64,000 nt of DNA, from assembly GCA_963921935.1 (NCBI GenBank), contig OY998175.1, positions 293,454,246 through 293,518,245 of the forward strand, given 5' to 3'. A program made the position numbers and the translations under genes. The stretch is from Galeruca laticollis. Taxonomy: Eukaryota > Arthropoda > Insecta > Coleoptera > Chrysomelidae. Positions within the stretch are counted from its first letter, which is position 1; each line of letters opens with the position of its first letter. This document shows positions 43,601 through 53,718 of the stretch, piece after piece. The notes under the pieces were generated by a model. It ran no database searches, had not been told where the DNA came from, and was given only the letters and a program-made list of their open reading frames with translations.

Positions 43601-44501
43601 CATTGATGGTCTGCTCTAACATTATATTGATTGGCATTCTTGAAAATTGCTTTGTGATCCTTTTTATGCCAAAGAAGCAATCTCCATACTCTTCTATCAA
43701 ACCAGGTTGAGTTTCTTTGATGTTGTCTAATTTATTTAAATATATGGTTTTAGTATCTGGCATAATTTTGATGATTGAAACTATAAAAAATGTTAGTAAT
43801 TTTTTCCAAGACATATTTATAAATGTCAAGATAGCAGTCTAGATACTAAATTCAAGCATTAGGTAATCATCTATCAATTGTATACATATCATATAAATTT
43901 CAGATGTTTTTCCATGGTTCCGTTGTAAAGTGTTTTTATGTACAATGTAGTAGAATTTTTGAAAAAATACTTATTTCTTAAATTTTATCGAAAATCCCCA
44001 TTATTTGTTAATTGTCAGAGAAGTGTTCCGATATGCATTATACATGTGGAAAAACAATACAAAATGAATATACCTTCTGTGGTTGCACAAAACCCCTAAC
44101 TTTGGTGCGTCCAACTGCGGATACGCCCCCTGAAAATTGTCCGAAAAAGTTACCACAATATTTAAAAACAATTTTATGATGGATTCTATAAAAATCCGCC
44201 GTGAGGTATAAAAATTTTTTCTTTCGTTTCTTTGGCATTTTTCGCGTGTCCGACGAGTCAAACGACCCAAATTTTTGTTTCGATTTTTATATATTAAGAA
44301 CTGTCGATTAAAATAAAAATTACCATTGTGGTTATCAACTTTTTTCTGGCATAAAATCCATGACTTTTTGATAGCGTGAGAGTCAAACGCCCCAGAATCG
44401 TACTTTGCTGAGCTCAAAATTTGTCCTCCACCGAAATAACAAATGCACGAAGTTTCGACAGTGTGGTCATTAATAATTTTTTTCGGTTTGGGCCCAAGGA
44501 C
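40603..44501 (-). mobile_element. Long-TIR DNA transposon 1, unassigned superfamily, TA-flanked
   Basis: GTCCTTGGGCCC at 40603 and its inverse GGGCCCAAGGAC ending at 44501 are both flanked by TA. The inverted similarity runs inward for about 450 bp, with shared pieces such as ACCACAATGGTAATTTTAAT against its inverse near 44320, TCGACAGTTCTTAATATATA, CCACAGTTGGAC against GTCCAACTGCGG, and CGGACACGCGAA against TTCGCGTGTCCG. The interior carries minus-strand coding relics. Arms differ by many substitutions and indels, so the insertion is old. Confidence 0.75.
41600..43830 (-). pseudogene. Relic of an element-encoded protein, family not assigned
   Basis: Minus-strand pieces within the TIR element: 43829-43575 (KIMPDTKTIYLNKLDNIKET, GLIEEYGDCFFGIKRITKQF, LEQTINAPATSESA); about 43280-42900, readable as IKFIAVSVADSERFNKPIFK, LEEALKYPFTPIPFSLCHTD and GSICKTQKSVILEKLKT; and 41806-41621 (MVQCSPEKINIDGNQFFSFD). 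The L.YP.TP.P.SLCH.DG...KT.KS block and the EYGD...QFSRMP...EQTIN block recall a set of unannotated insect proteins that I associate with transposons. That is memory, not a search. Most of the reading frame between the pieces is lost. Confidence 0.5.
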
Positions 44502-45739
44502 TAACCAATACTAGCTGCGTATGAGATGTGCTGTTGGAGAAATAAAACCACCATACTGTTTATAGCTGTAAAATTTGAGAAAAAGAAGTAACTAATATTA
44601 AATAAGAATTTTCACACACCAAACGGTTCAATGTGACAAATCAAAATATTCAAAAAATATAATTATGGATTCTAAGAATTTTAAAATGCAGTTTTTTTCA
44701 AATATTGAAAGAAAAGTTTTAGGTTTGGTTACATAAGTACATAAACATGAAAAATTCATAATTTTGAGTGATGAATATAGCTACAGTGTGTTGTAGATGT
44801 CAATCGTTGGAAAGCAGCCTTGGTGTTGAATGGCAGTCCCAAAACTAATTTTAGTATATTTGTTTCGTTTTGTAAAATAGAAACAGAATAACAAAAATTT
44901 TGAATAAAGTTTAAAGATCTTATTAAGTTTTTAAGATATCAAAAAAATGATTATGCAATTTAGGCTGGTGCCTATAAAGTTTGTGCAAAAGAAAAAAAAA
45001 CCGACAAAGATAAGGTGGAAAATGTTGTTGAGGTTCCAAATCAATGGAAAAAGAATACACATGAAAACACTCAAAGTGGTAAAATGGGGATGAAGTTGAG
45101 TGATTGAGAACGGTATTTTGTGATTTGTGGGAAACCGTGGCCACCTGGTGGAAAATGTTCAATACACAAGTTGCAGGTAATAAAAAAGTCTAAAACTTTT
45201 GTATATAACATTTTTGACATAACCTCAAATTAAGCGTCAAAATGGCGAAAAACCGATTTTTCAGTATTTAATTTTTTTCTCCCATATAAACGATTTAATT
45301 TGTATGAAAATATGTGAAAGTATGTCTTTTTTGGTGTCGAATAAGCATGATTTTTTCGCAATTGAGAAGACTACTAGTTTTCGAGTTGTGTACATTTTTC
45401 GCAAAAAATATAATTATCTTCCACGAACAGCTGTCTTGATATTTTTTATGTATTTCGTGATAAGTGATCATTTTAATCGTTGAAACGTCTACTTTAAAAC
45501 GGTCTATGTAATACGGTGATTTATTGATCGTTAAACCGCTAAAATTTGTGAAAAACAGAAAACATTTCAATGATTCTCGATTTTCTTCAGTATTTTTATA
45601 ACAAAAAGTAGTTTATATTAAATTATTTATAATATAATATTTGAAATACATAATTACACTACAAAATAAATTAATATCTTTTTCATTCTTTTTTACAACT
45701 ATTGATTTGTTTTCAAAAACATATACTTGCAATTTTACA

Positions 45740-46490
45740 AAAATTGTTCCTCTTCTTTGTTTAACACATTTGGAAGTTCTGCAAGATCTTCAAAATCATT
45801 GACGCTTAAATTTTGATGTTAACATGGCTTGCTGGATCTTCATCTATAGTCTCCTCTGAATCACTTACTTCTTCAAATATTATTGGGTCCCTATTAGAAC
45901 AGTTTTCATAATATTTACTGCGTAAATTGGTACATTTTAAGCCAACCACATCTTTGTTTATTACATCGACTTTCACAGCTGCAACTAATACTTTTTAATA
46001 ATGTTTCAGGAATTATGTCTGAACTGTCTGAGAAAAATCTGGGCACGAGTCTACCTGCATGTTCGATCTCGCCCCACAGCTTTGCTCTCTGAGAAAATAA
46101 CTTAGTCAATATTGCAATTGATTATATACTCTGTAAAACTGTTGCGCAGCAGCTCCTTCAGTTGGAGGAAGTTTTTCTAATTTGAAAGTAGATTTGTTAG
46201 TTACCTGTTGGTAAAACTGAAATCTTAATCGATTTAATGAGATTTTCAATTTTTTACATTTGTATATACCAGCTATCAGTTGATATCCATTTTGTGCATT
46301 TTTAGTATAAAATATTAATACTAATGAGGCCTGATAACTTTTAACGCTCAATAACGATTTTACTATTGTTTCTCCTTTTCTAGCAAAACCAGAAGAAACA
46401 ATTAAATATATAAAATGAATCCTTTTCATTGCTGGAGCCTGGTTTGTGGAAAACAATACTGAATTTAGTTGATTCAAAAGTACTAGCAAA
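45740..46490 (-). pseudogene. Relic of an element-encoded protein with Cys-rich C-terminus
   Basis: Minus strand: 46489-46106 reads SGFARKGETIVKSLLSVKSY, YTKNAQNGYQLIAGIYKCKK and FKLEKLPPTEGAAAQQFYRV then YNQLQY. A second piece, 46109-45915, reads RAKLWGEIEHAGRLVPRFFS, then DIIPETLLKSISCSCESRCN and KQRCGW. The LPPTE.AA.Q...R.Y.Q.Q block followed by an S-C-S-C...C...C cluster recalls the C-terminal half of the same unannotated insect protein group suggested for 41600-43830, with an acidic tail. Frames are broken by shifts and stops. No catalytic motif is identified. Confidence 0.5.
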
Positions 46491-46907
46491 TCTATATCTT
46501 GACCTACGACTTCAACATTTTTATCGTCATGTTTTGCTTGGTCCTTTTAAAAGCGCGCATTTCAAATATATTTCATAGTTGTATTCCAGCAATAATGTGT
46601 GTAAGCAAAGGTTTTATGTTATATTTATTTAACCTTTTCAAGATGGTTTACACTACTGACTGTAATGAAATTCTTTCAACTGTAATAATCTTACATGAAA
46701 GCAACATATATTATGTAAATATAGAGAAATAATGAAGAAAATTGAAAATCATTGAAAATATTCAGAAAATCATGATTCAGAGACATATTTTCGGATTTTC
46801 ACAATTTTAAGCAGTTTAAGTATCAATAAACCACCGAGATACATATACTATTTTAAAGTAGACATTTCAACGATTAAAATGATCACTTATAGACCTTCGA
46901 AATACAA

Positions 46908-47712
46908 AATAGTTATTTGTAAAACAAGTGTCACAATGACTCGTTTTGTAGTACGAGTGAAGTTTGCACAACGAACCGCGAAGCGGTCAGTTGTGCAAAT
47001 CACGAGTACTACAGAAAGTCATTGTGGCACAAGTTTTACTCAATAGTTTTTATAATTCGCATGTATTTAATTATTTAAATAAAATAGAATTTCATATAAT
47101 CCCTGTTTTTAAACTAGGAGGAGTGGTTTGAATTAAGTTGGCAATTCTGTAGATTCCTAATTGGTCAGATCACAGATGGTTTTATTCAGCACTTCTGACA
47201 TATTATAACCGAATAATTGTGTAAATTGTAAACAAACTTTCATTTAAGCAATAAGATTATTTGTTTAAAAACCAGCTTCTTCGTATATGCTCTTGCGATC
47301 TATTTATTTTATATCATGAACAGAATTATTTCTGTAATACACCTTCATATAGATATCTGGTAATTTATCCCAAAAATTGAACGTTTTGTATACCTATATT
47401 TTGATCCTATACGATATAAAAATGAACAATTGACAAATCATCGATAAATAAACGTTAGCGTACTTTATTCATTAATATTTTTAATATATAAATCATTCTA
47501 ATTTACCTTTAATACAATAATTTGCTAGCTAGAACAACGCTAGACAATTTTATTTATAATTTGTGTCAAGGTTAAAGTCAAATGTCAAATAAAAATATAA
47601 CTAAATACAATAACCAACTGTACACTAAAAATTACTATAACAGTGTTCAAAGAGCTTCATTGTGACACTGTAAACAATGTTATAATGAAGTCTCTTTTAT
47701 ACGCGAATTATA
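46908..47712. mobile_element. Insertion in the right TIR of transposon 2: palindrome plus small TIR element
   Basis: Compared with the left TIR, the right arm is split between 46907 and 47713. The first ~130 bp of the insert (46913-47041) are a near-palindrome: TTGTAAAACAAGTGTCACAA pairs with TTGTGGCACAAGTTTTACTC, around a small core ACCGCGAAGCGGT. The rest (about 47046-47715) has ends TTTTTATAATTCGC and GCGAATTATAAAAA. AATAG occurs on both sides of the palindrome. No coding sequence was found. Confidence 0.6.
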
Positions 47713-48165
47713 AAAAAATATCATGACAATTGTTTGTGGAAGATAAAGGTGTTTTTTTCGAAAAATTTACATAACTCGAAAACTAGACATCTTCTGAAAT
47801 GCGAAAAATCATGCTTATTCGACACCAAAAAATACAATTTCACAAATTTTCAAGTAAATTAAATCATTTATATGTGAGAAAAAAATTAAATACTAAAAAA
47901 TCGGTTTTTCGTCATTTTGAGGTTATATCAACAAATGTTTTACATTTTTTTTATTACCTACAACTATTTTAAAACATTTTCCGGTAGGACGTTTCATGCA
48001 AATCGCAAAAAACCGATTTCACCCCTAAACTGTATCCCCATTTTACTATTTTAAATGTTTTCCTGTTTAAATAATTTTTTTCCTTAAAGTTGCAACTTCA
48101 ACAACATTTTCCAGCTGGTCCTTGCCTGTTATTTTAAGCGTTTAAAATTCATTTTGGCACCAGCC

Positions 48166-49817
48166 TAATTGCAGAGTTTTCCTAGTCATAGTGTTATTCT
48201 AATATTCAATTATTAGAAAAATCTAATTTTTCTTTATGATAGTGATTCTGATGATCCTAATAATCATAAGGATTTTTCCACCATTGTATATCAAAATATC
48301 TCAATTGTTAAATAAACATAAGAAATAAACATTTCATCTTATATAGCACAAATCAAATTATAACTAAACAATTACCAAATTCATGAAATATTTTAAGGAA
48401 TTGTATGTTTTATATGAAGAGTTTCATTAATATCTATAAATACTTTAACTGGACAATGTTAGGTTAAAAATATGAAGAACGAACCCAAATAATTTGAATA
48501 CAATATGGTTTATTACTGAATTACAGGGTTTTCTATTTTGCAGAAAATTTCAGGCAACAAAAGACCAAAATATAGATATTCCTAAATTGTATTGTTGTGA
48601 TAATCACTTCAGCGAAGAACTGTTTCAGTAAGTAAAGTGACTTTGTTTTATTTACAGAGATTAAATTGAATTTTATAATAATGTTGATGCTGATATATTT
48701 GTCACATTGGACAAAACTGTGAACATTCAATTTAAACTATAAATATCTCCAAAAAATTATGAAACATCAACTTTCTTTTTTCTTCTCCTATGTTAATAGA
48801 AAAATAGAATGGAACCAAACTAGACATATTTAAAGATCACACTATTAGAAGGCAAACTTTATCAAGAGCAAAGAATAAACAAGTAAAGGGTAGAGGGTAT
48901 AATATATACAGAATTATCTATAGTACAAAAGAATGTAATTTACTAGAGAGCTATAAGTTATTTTGGAAAATTGGTTTGAATCTGTTAAGGCTCAATTTAG
49001 ATTACTAAAGAACAACAGCAAACTAACATTTAAATATAATTTCTTACAGAATCAAATCATTCAAGTGTTTAGGCATGGTACCATAATCAAGAGGAAACTG
49101 AATAATACATTTGCTAATTATTTATAATTTTATGGAGATATTAGTGAAGAAATACATAATTTTTTGTGCGCTTGCATTTTTAGATTTAAAGTTTTGGGCT
49201 GTTCCATTCACATTAACTAACACTTTTAATAACCTAATTGTTATTTTTTGTTTCTAATAATTTTGAGAAGACTGATAATAGATTTTTTATTATTGATGTG
49301 CACCTTATCTGAAGGATTATATAACTTTAACCATTCTTTCAATCCGTGTTAACACTATTTAGATTTATTTTATACATACATACTAAAAAATGTTGTATTT
49401 ATATTACTTCTGTATTTGCATTTTGCAAGTTTTTTGCAATAAACGGATGTTATGAATGTGCTACTTAATAGTTTATATTTGAATATACCTATGTTGTTAT
49501 TTGTCATAGCAGTTTTTTTCATTAATAATATAGCTGTTGAATATGACTTTGATACTCTTTTATCACTTTATTTTTAATTAATATGATTAACTGTTAACAA
49601 ATATAAATATAGATTAAATAATAAATATACTGATTACGAAAGATGGTTTTATTTTATGTCAAATCACCCCGCCTAAGAATTTTAGATAATATTGTGTGTA
49701 GTATGCAGGAGACACATTTTGTGAAAACATGTTGATCTTAAGGCATTCAGCTAGGCATATACAGTAAGAAGAAAAATACAAAATTTTGGACAGTTACATT
49801 TTATTTTTGGATAGGAA
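48166..49817. other. AT-rich intergenic sequence with one exon-like segment
   Basis: Apart from the THAP-like segment at 48544-48627, no ORF, terminal repeat or RNA gene was recognised. Confidence 0.4.
48544..48627 (+). pseudogene. Possible THAP-domain second-half exon
   Basis: After a TTCTATTTTGCAG acceptor, 84 nt are open in one frame and end at CA|GTAAGT, a perfect donor. They read KFQATKDQNIDIPKLYCCDN then HFSEELF. The C-x2-HF...E.F ending is the second half of the THAP zinc finger (usually VCS.HF....F). No first half (C-x2-4-C) lies directly upstream, and the relic at 13516-13658 is 35 kb away. It could be an exon of a neighbouring gene, a relic of a P-like element or chance. Confidence 0.35.
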
Positions 49818-50334
49818 TATACTGCCCTGTTAAGCATAGAAGTCGTATCTACATTTTTGCATATTTTCAGCTTAGGGCGTTTACAAGTTGAAAATAATAA
49901 ACCAGATCACTATGTTAAAACTACAAGTCGTATATGTTATTCTCAATAGCTATTAAATGTCTTCAATGTTTAGTCGTATCTGCAAAACTGCCGTATTTGT
50001 TAAGTTGATTTGTCATATCTGACAATATTAGAAGTATATGATGTAACTACACGGAACACCAAGCAGTTACGACAAATTTACCTAACAACGTGTTGTTTAC
50101 GACAAATTTCATTAACAGTAAGAACCTTACGCTAACGTCACATTTTAGTGTTTTGTGTGTTAGTTTGTTGTCACATGGTGAGTTGAGCTAGTAAATAGTT
50201 ATTTCCTGTAAAAAAACGAAGTTCATAGAGTAAGACCGTGTTGTCTTCTGCAGTACATTTTGGTAGTAAGTTTTATTATTTGCTAAGTGAGTAAACAATG
50301 GTGCCTTTTAGGCAAAATAATTAATAGTACGGTA

Positions 50335-53300
50335 TAGGGATGCACCGGAATTCCGGCGGTATCACTAAATCCGGCCGGTCGGCCGGAACTACCGTTCCGG
50401 CCGGATCGCTATTCAAATTTTCGGAACTTTTTGGAAATGTCTAAGTTTTAAATTTTTAATATAATTTAAATTCAAATATAAGCAAAAATAAAGAAAATTA
50501 TTTTAAGGTTTTTTTAATTGGTGCCTACTTTTACCCATTGTTAAGTCGTTAATTAATCACAAATATTTTTTTTTGAACAAAATATATTTTCTTTCCAAAA
50601 ATTACAAAATATAAATAGTAAATGAAAACATTAATAACAACCAAATTCTAACAGCAAAAATAACAGCCAAATTCCCTGTCATGGATAAGTCTTATAAGAT
50701 AAGTATACAGTTTACATGAAAAATTAGAGAAAGAAAAACTTAGTATTCATAATTTATTTTATTAAGATTATTGTGCATAAATAAGAGCTTTTCGGCATTT
50801 TCAGAGTTTAGCCTACACCTATTATCAGCGTATATATTACCAATTTCTGAAAGTAGTCGCTCTGAATAGACACTAGTTGCTGGTCTTGATAGGAACTGCC
50901 TAACTAAGTTATTAGATCAGGAAATTTTTCAAGGTGCCTGCTCCACCACTCAACTGGATCTGCCTTCCTATCTATAATTGGCATCCCACAATAAGTATCA
51001 AGTTGATGGATTATGTCATTTTGTAAACCAGATATAGAAGATGCAGACGTTGAAGCTGTTACAAAGTCATTCTAGCAGTTCCATAATGTAAAAGTGGAAT
51101 TTGTTGATGAATCAGTTGTTTCATTTATTCTTGCTCGTTTCTGAATTGCAGCTAAAGGCTCATCATTTTTATCTTCGGTAGTAACCCTTTCATCTTCTCG
51201 TGTTTCTGCTTCATCAGTTGTACTGCAAGTATCTTTTATTTTTCCCAAAAGAACTTTTTTAATCTCTTCACTTATTGAGTTATTTGAAAAAAAATAAGTT
51301 TTATATCGAGGATCTAAAATAGTAGATTAGATATTGTATAATAATTTTTAGATTCAACATCGGAGAATCTCTTATTTATTCCCTTAACCAGGCTTTCTTT
51401 TATATTTCCAACACCATATAACTGTTCTATCTTATGGGACAAAAGGTAGCGTTTTAATATTGCAATCGTTGGAATGACTTCTGAAATTATCGATTCTGTG
51501 TTGCTCATTAATTTAGTTACCTCTTCAAAAGGGCGCAATAACTCAAGAACCGATTGCTAGAGGTCCCTCTGGTTACTTGTTAAATTGTTTAAACTGCTAT
51601 TTTCAGTAAGGTAAATAGTTACACACCATCTCAAATGAAGCAACCTTTCTAACATGTAGAAAGTGGAGTTCCACTGCGTTTGTACATCTTGTATAATCTT
51701 TTTCCGTTTCATTTTTAGCTCTTGTTGTATTTCAATTAATTTACTGCATGCTAAAGAAGAATGATTGAAATTAGTTGCAATTCTGTGGGCAGTACTAATC
51801 ATATCTGACACAGTTCTTTGAGATTGTATACTGTCATAGATTATTAGTTGCAGTTTATGTATAAAACACCCCTCACTATTTATTTCTGCATCTTTACATC
51901 CTCTCACCATATTGGCTTCACTATCCCTTATCAATAAATGAATTTTTTGTTTGTCAATAGCCCAACCGTTTGTCAAAGTTTCAAGTTTATCGTATGACTG
52001 CCTGCAAATTTATCGTAACACAGAATAACATTTCGTTTGTTCCACTTTTCTGAAATCCAGTGGCCTGTAACACTAATGAAGCTTTCATTTGTATTCGAGC
52101 ATGTCCAAATATCAGAAGTAAGAGAAATAAACGAAGCTTCACCCATACACTTTGAAATTTTTATCCTAACTCTATGATAAATGTCTGGGATTATTTTATC
52201 AGTTAAATATTTTCTGGAGGGGGGTTTAATCAGTATTTTCTACCAAGGAAAAAGGTTAGTTATCTAAACAAATAATTTCTGCAATTTTATAGTGAATTCT
52301 TTCAGCTCTCTTGTCATTGATATCCCATGCTTTGTGAAGTTGTGTAAATTCAGTTAAAGTTGGGTTGCCTGGTCTCGACTGAGCCTGTAGCTGCAGATGT
52401 ACTCGTAGATGCGGAACCCAGTGCAGAACTCTTGTTTTCTACGAAATAAAACTTTATTATATGCGGTCTAAAAGCTAATATTTATTTTACTTCCAATTTG
52501 ACTCAATCAAGTAATCAATCAAGCTATCGTAAATCATGAAGTAAAATTTTCATTAAGACAGAACCAAAAAAAATTGAAATCAGACTAATCAAATCACTAG
52601 ACACGATTTCAAGTCAAAAAATGTTATCTATTAAATCCGATAAATAAGCGACAAAAAAGTAAAACATTCAACAAACAAAGCTACAAACCCAATCCTTTAC
52701 CACAACAAAAAAATATAGATATAAATATATTGTACCTTTTCCTCTAAAGTTATTTGAAAATTCTTCAAGATGATGCCGCTTCAAATATATTATTAACGGG
52801 CTTATAGATGCCGATTTACCAAATCCCCCCCTCGAAACCACCATTTGACACAAATTGCAGGTAGCTTTGTTTTTGTCTTCTTTAAGGAAATCAAAAAATT
52901 GTCAAACTTTTGACATTTTGACGATCTGTATTAAAGAAAAACAGCAATTAGTTTATTTAAAAAAAAACAGGCCATTTTATATCTATGTAATTATTATTAT
53001 TGATTTTTTTACTTACTTAAATACACGACACAACACTAAAAATCTCGTACACAAAACACAAAATTCTCAGAAACTTAAAACGTGAATACCAGCAGACATA
53101 AATACAAAATGCAAAGAGAGATTTTCTGTGAGCAAATGAATAATGAAATGACCTGCAGCCCTGTGCCTTTGCTTATGATTAGCAGGCGTCTGGGATTTCC
53201 CGACTTTCGCGTAAGTGATGCCCCGACATTCGACCTGATATATTTTGTAATTGGTCAACAGTGAAGGGTATGCGTGTTTCTTTGCCTATGATAGACCGGC

Positions 53301-53665
53301 GGCTGTGGTTCCCCGACTTCTTTTTAATTTTTTTATTATTGACAGGTGGCTGATATTCTCCAATTGAATGAGTAGAATTCTTTTAATTTTGTTAATGTTT
53401 ATTAAAAATTAATATTTAAATAAACAGTAATTTCTATCTAGGTAAAATTAATAGTAATAAGCACTCTGCATACTGTAACTAGTTTAAAAAAAAGTAAAAA
53501 TAAATCAGCCACAATATTTTCAATGTTTTACGTATAAAAGTGGGATGCACATACATTTTAAATGTAGGTCCCGATCCGGCCGGAATTCCAGCGATCCGGT
53601 CCGGCCAGCGGCCGGGACTCCGGTTCCGGCCGGATCGGCAAAATACCCGATCCGGTGCATCCTTA
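50335..53665 (-). mobile_element. hAT transposon nested in the 49818-56277 element
   Basis: TIRs TAGGGATGCACCGG (50335) and inverse TAAGGATGCACCGG (from 53665) are flanked by 8-bp direct repeats GTACGGTA (50327-50334) and GTACGGAA (53666-53673), one mismatch. An 8-bp duplication is the hAT hallmark. The subterminal regions are rich in CCGGCCGG-type palindromes in an otherwise AT-rich element. A degenerate BED-finger transposase lies on the minus strand. It splits the outer element just upstream of its gene, so it is the younger of the two. Confidence 0.88.
50760..52900 (-). pseudogene. hAT transposase with BED finger (ZBED-like), degenerate
   Basis: Minus strand, N to C. A BED zinc finger at about 52900-52740 (FDFLKEDKNKATCNLCQMVV, then ISPLIIYLKRHHLEEF: C-x2-C...H-x4-H type) is followed by an intron-like gap. 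Then come DINDKRAERIHYKIAEIICL (about 52340) and LTNGWAIDKQKIHLLIRDSE with ANMVRGCKDAEINSEGCFIH and KLQLIIYD (51976-51820). The catalytic core follows with QDVQTQWNSTFYMLERLLHL (about 51690) and FEEVTKLMSNTESIISEVIP (51538-51314). The C-terminal hAT dimerisation region has DPVEWWSRHLEKFPDL near 50950. Several stops occur between 52260 and 51990. It reads like the ZBED1/4-type branch. Inactive. Confidence 0.8.
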
Positions 53666-53718
53666 GTACGGAACATAAATGGCGTTATTGTTTTGTAGGT
53701 TAGGTACAACAGGTTGAA

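Larger units (their letters stand above)
44963..48165 (-). mobile_element. Long-TIR DNA transposon 2, unassigned superfamily, TA-flanked
   Basis: GGCTGGTGCC at 44963 and GGCACCAGCC ending at 48165 are flanked by TA on both sides. Inverted similarity extends for more than 550 bp: AAAATGGGGATGAAGTTGAG-type sequence against its inverse near 48040, CCGATTTTTCAGTATTTAAT against ATTAAATACTAAAAAATCGG, and GATCATTTTAATCGTTGAAA against its inverse near 46870. The right arm is interrupted by about 805 bp (46908-47712). The interior carries a minus-strand relic with family resemblance to the previous element. Confidence 0.75.

Noticed and set aside
44001..44417. 138-aa minus-strand ORF as a gene
   Set aside because: It lies entirely within the right TIR of the 40603-44501 element, and a similar broken frame appears in the left TIR.
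53479..53709. 76-aa minus-strand ORF at 53479-53709
   Set aside because: It covers the GC-rich right end of the hAT element; the peptide arises from the CCGGCCGG palindromes.
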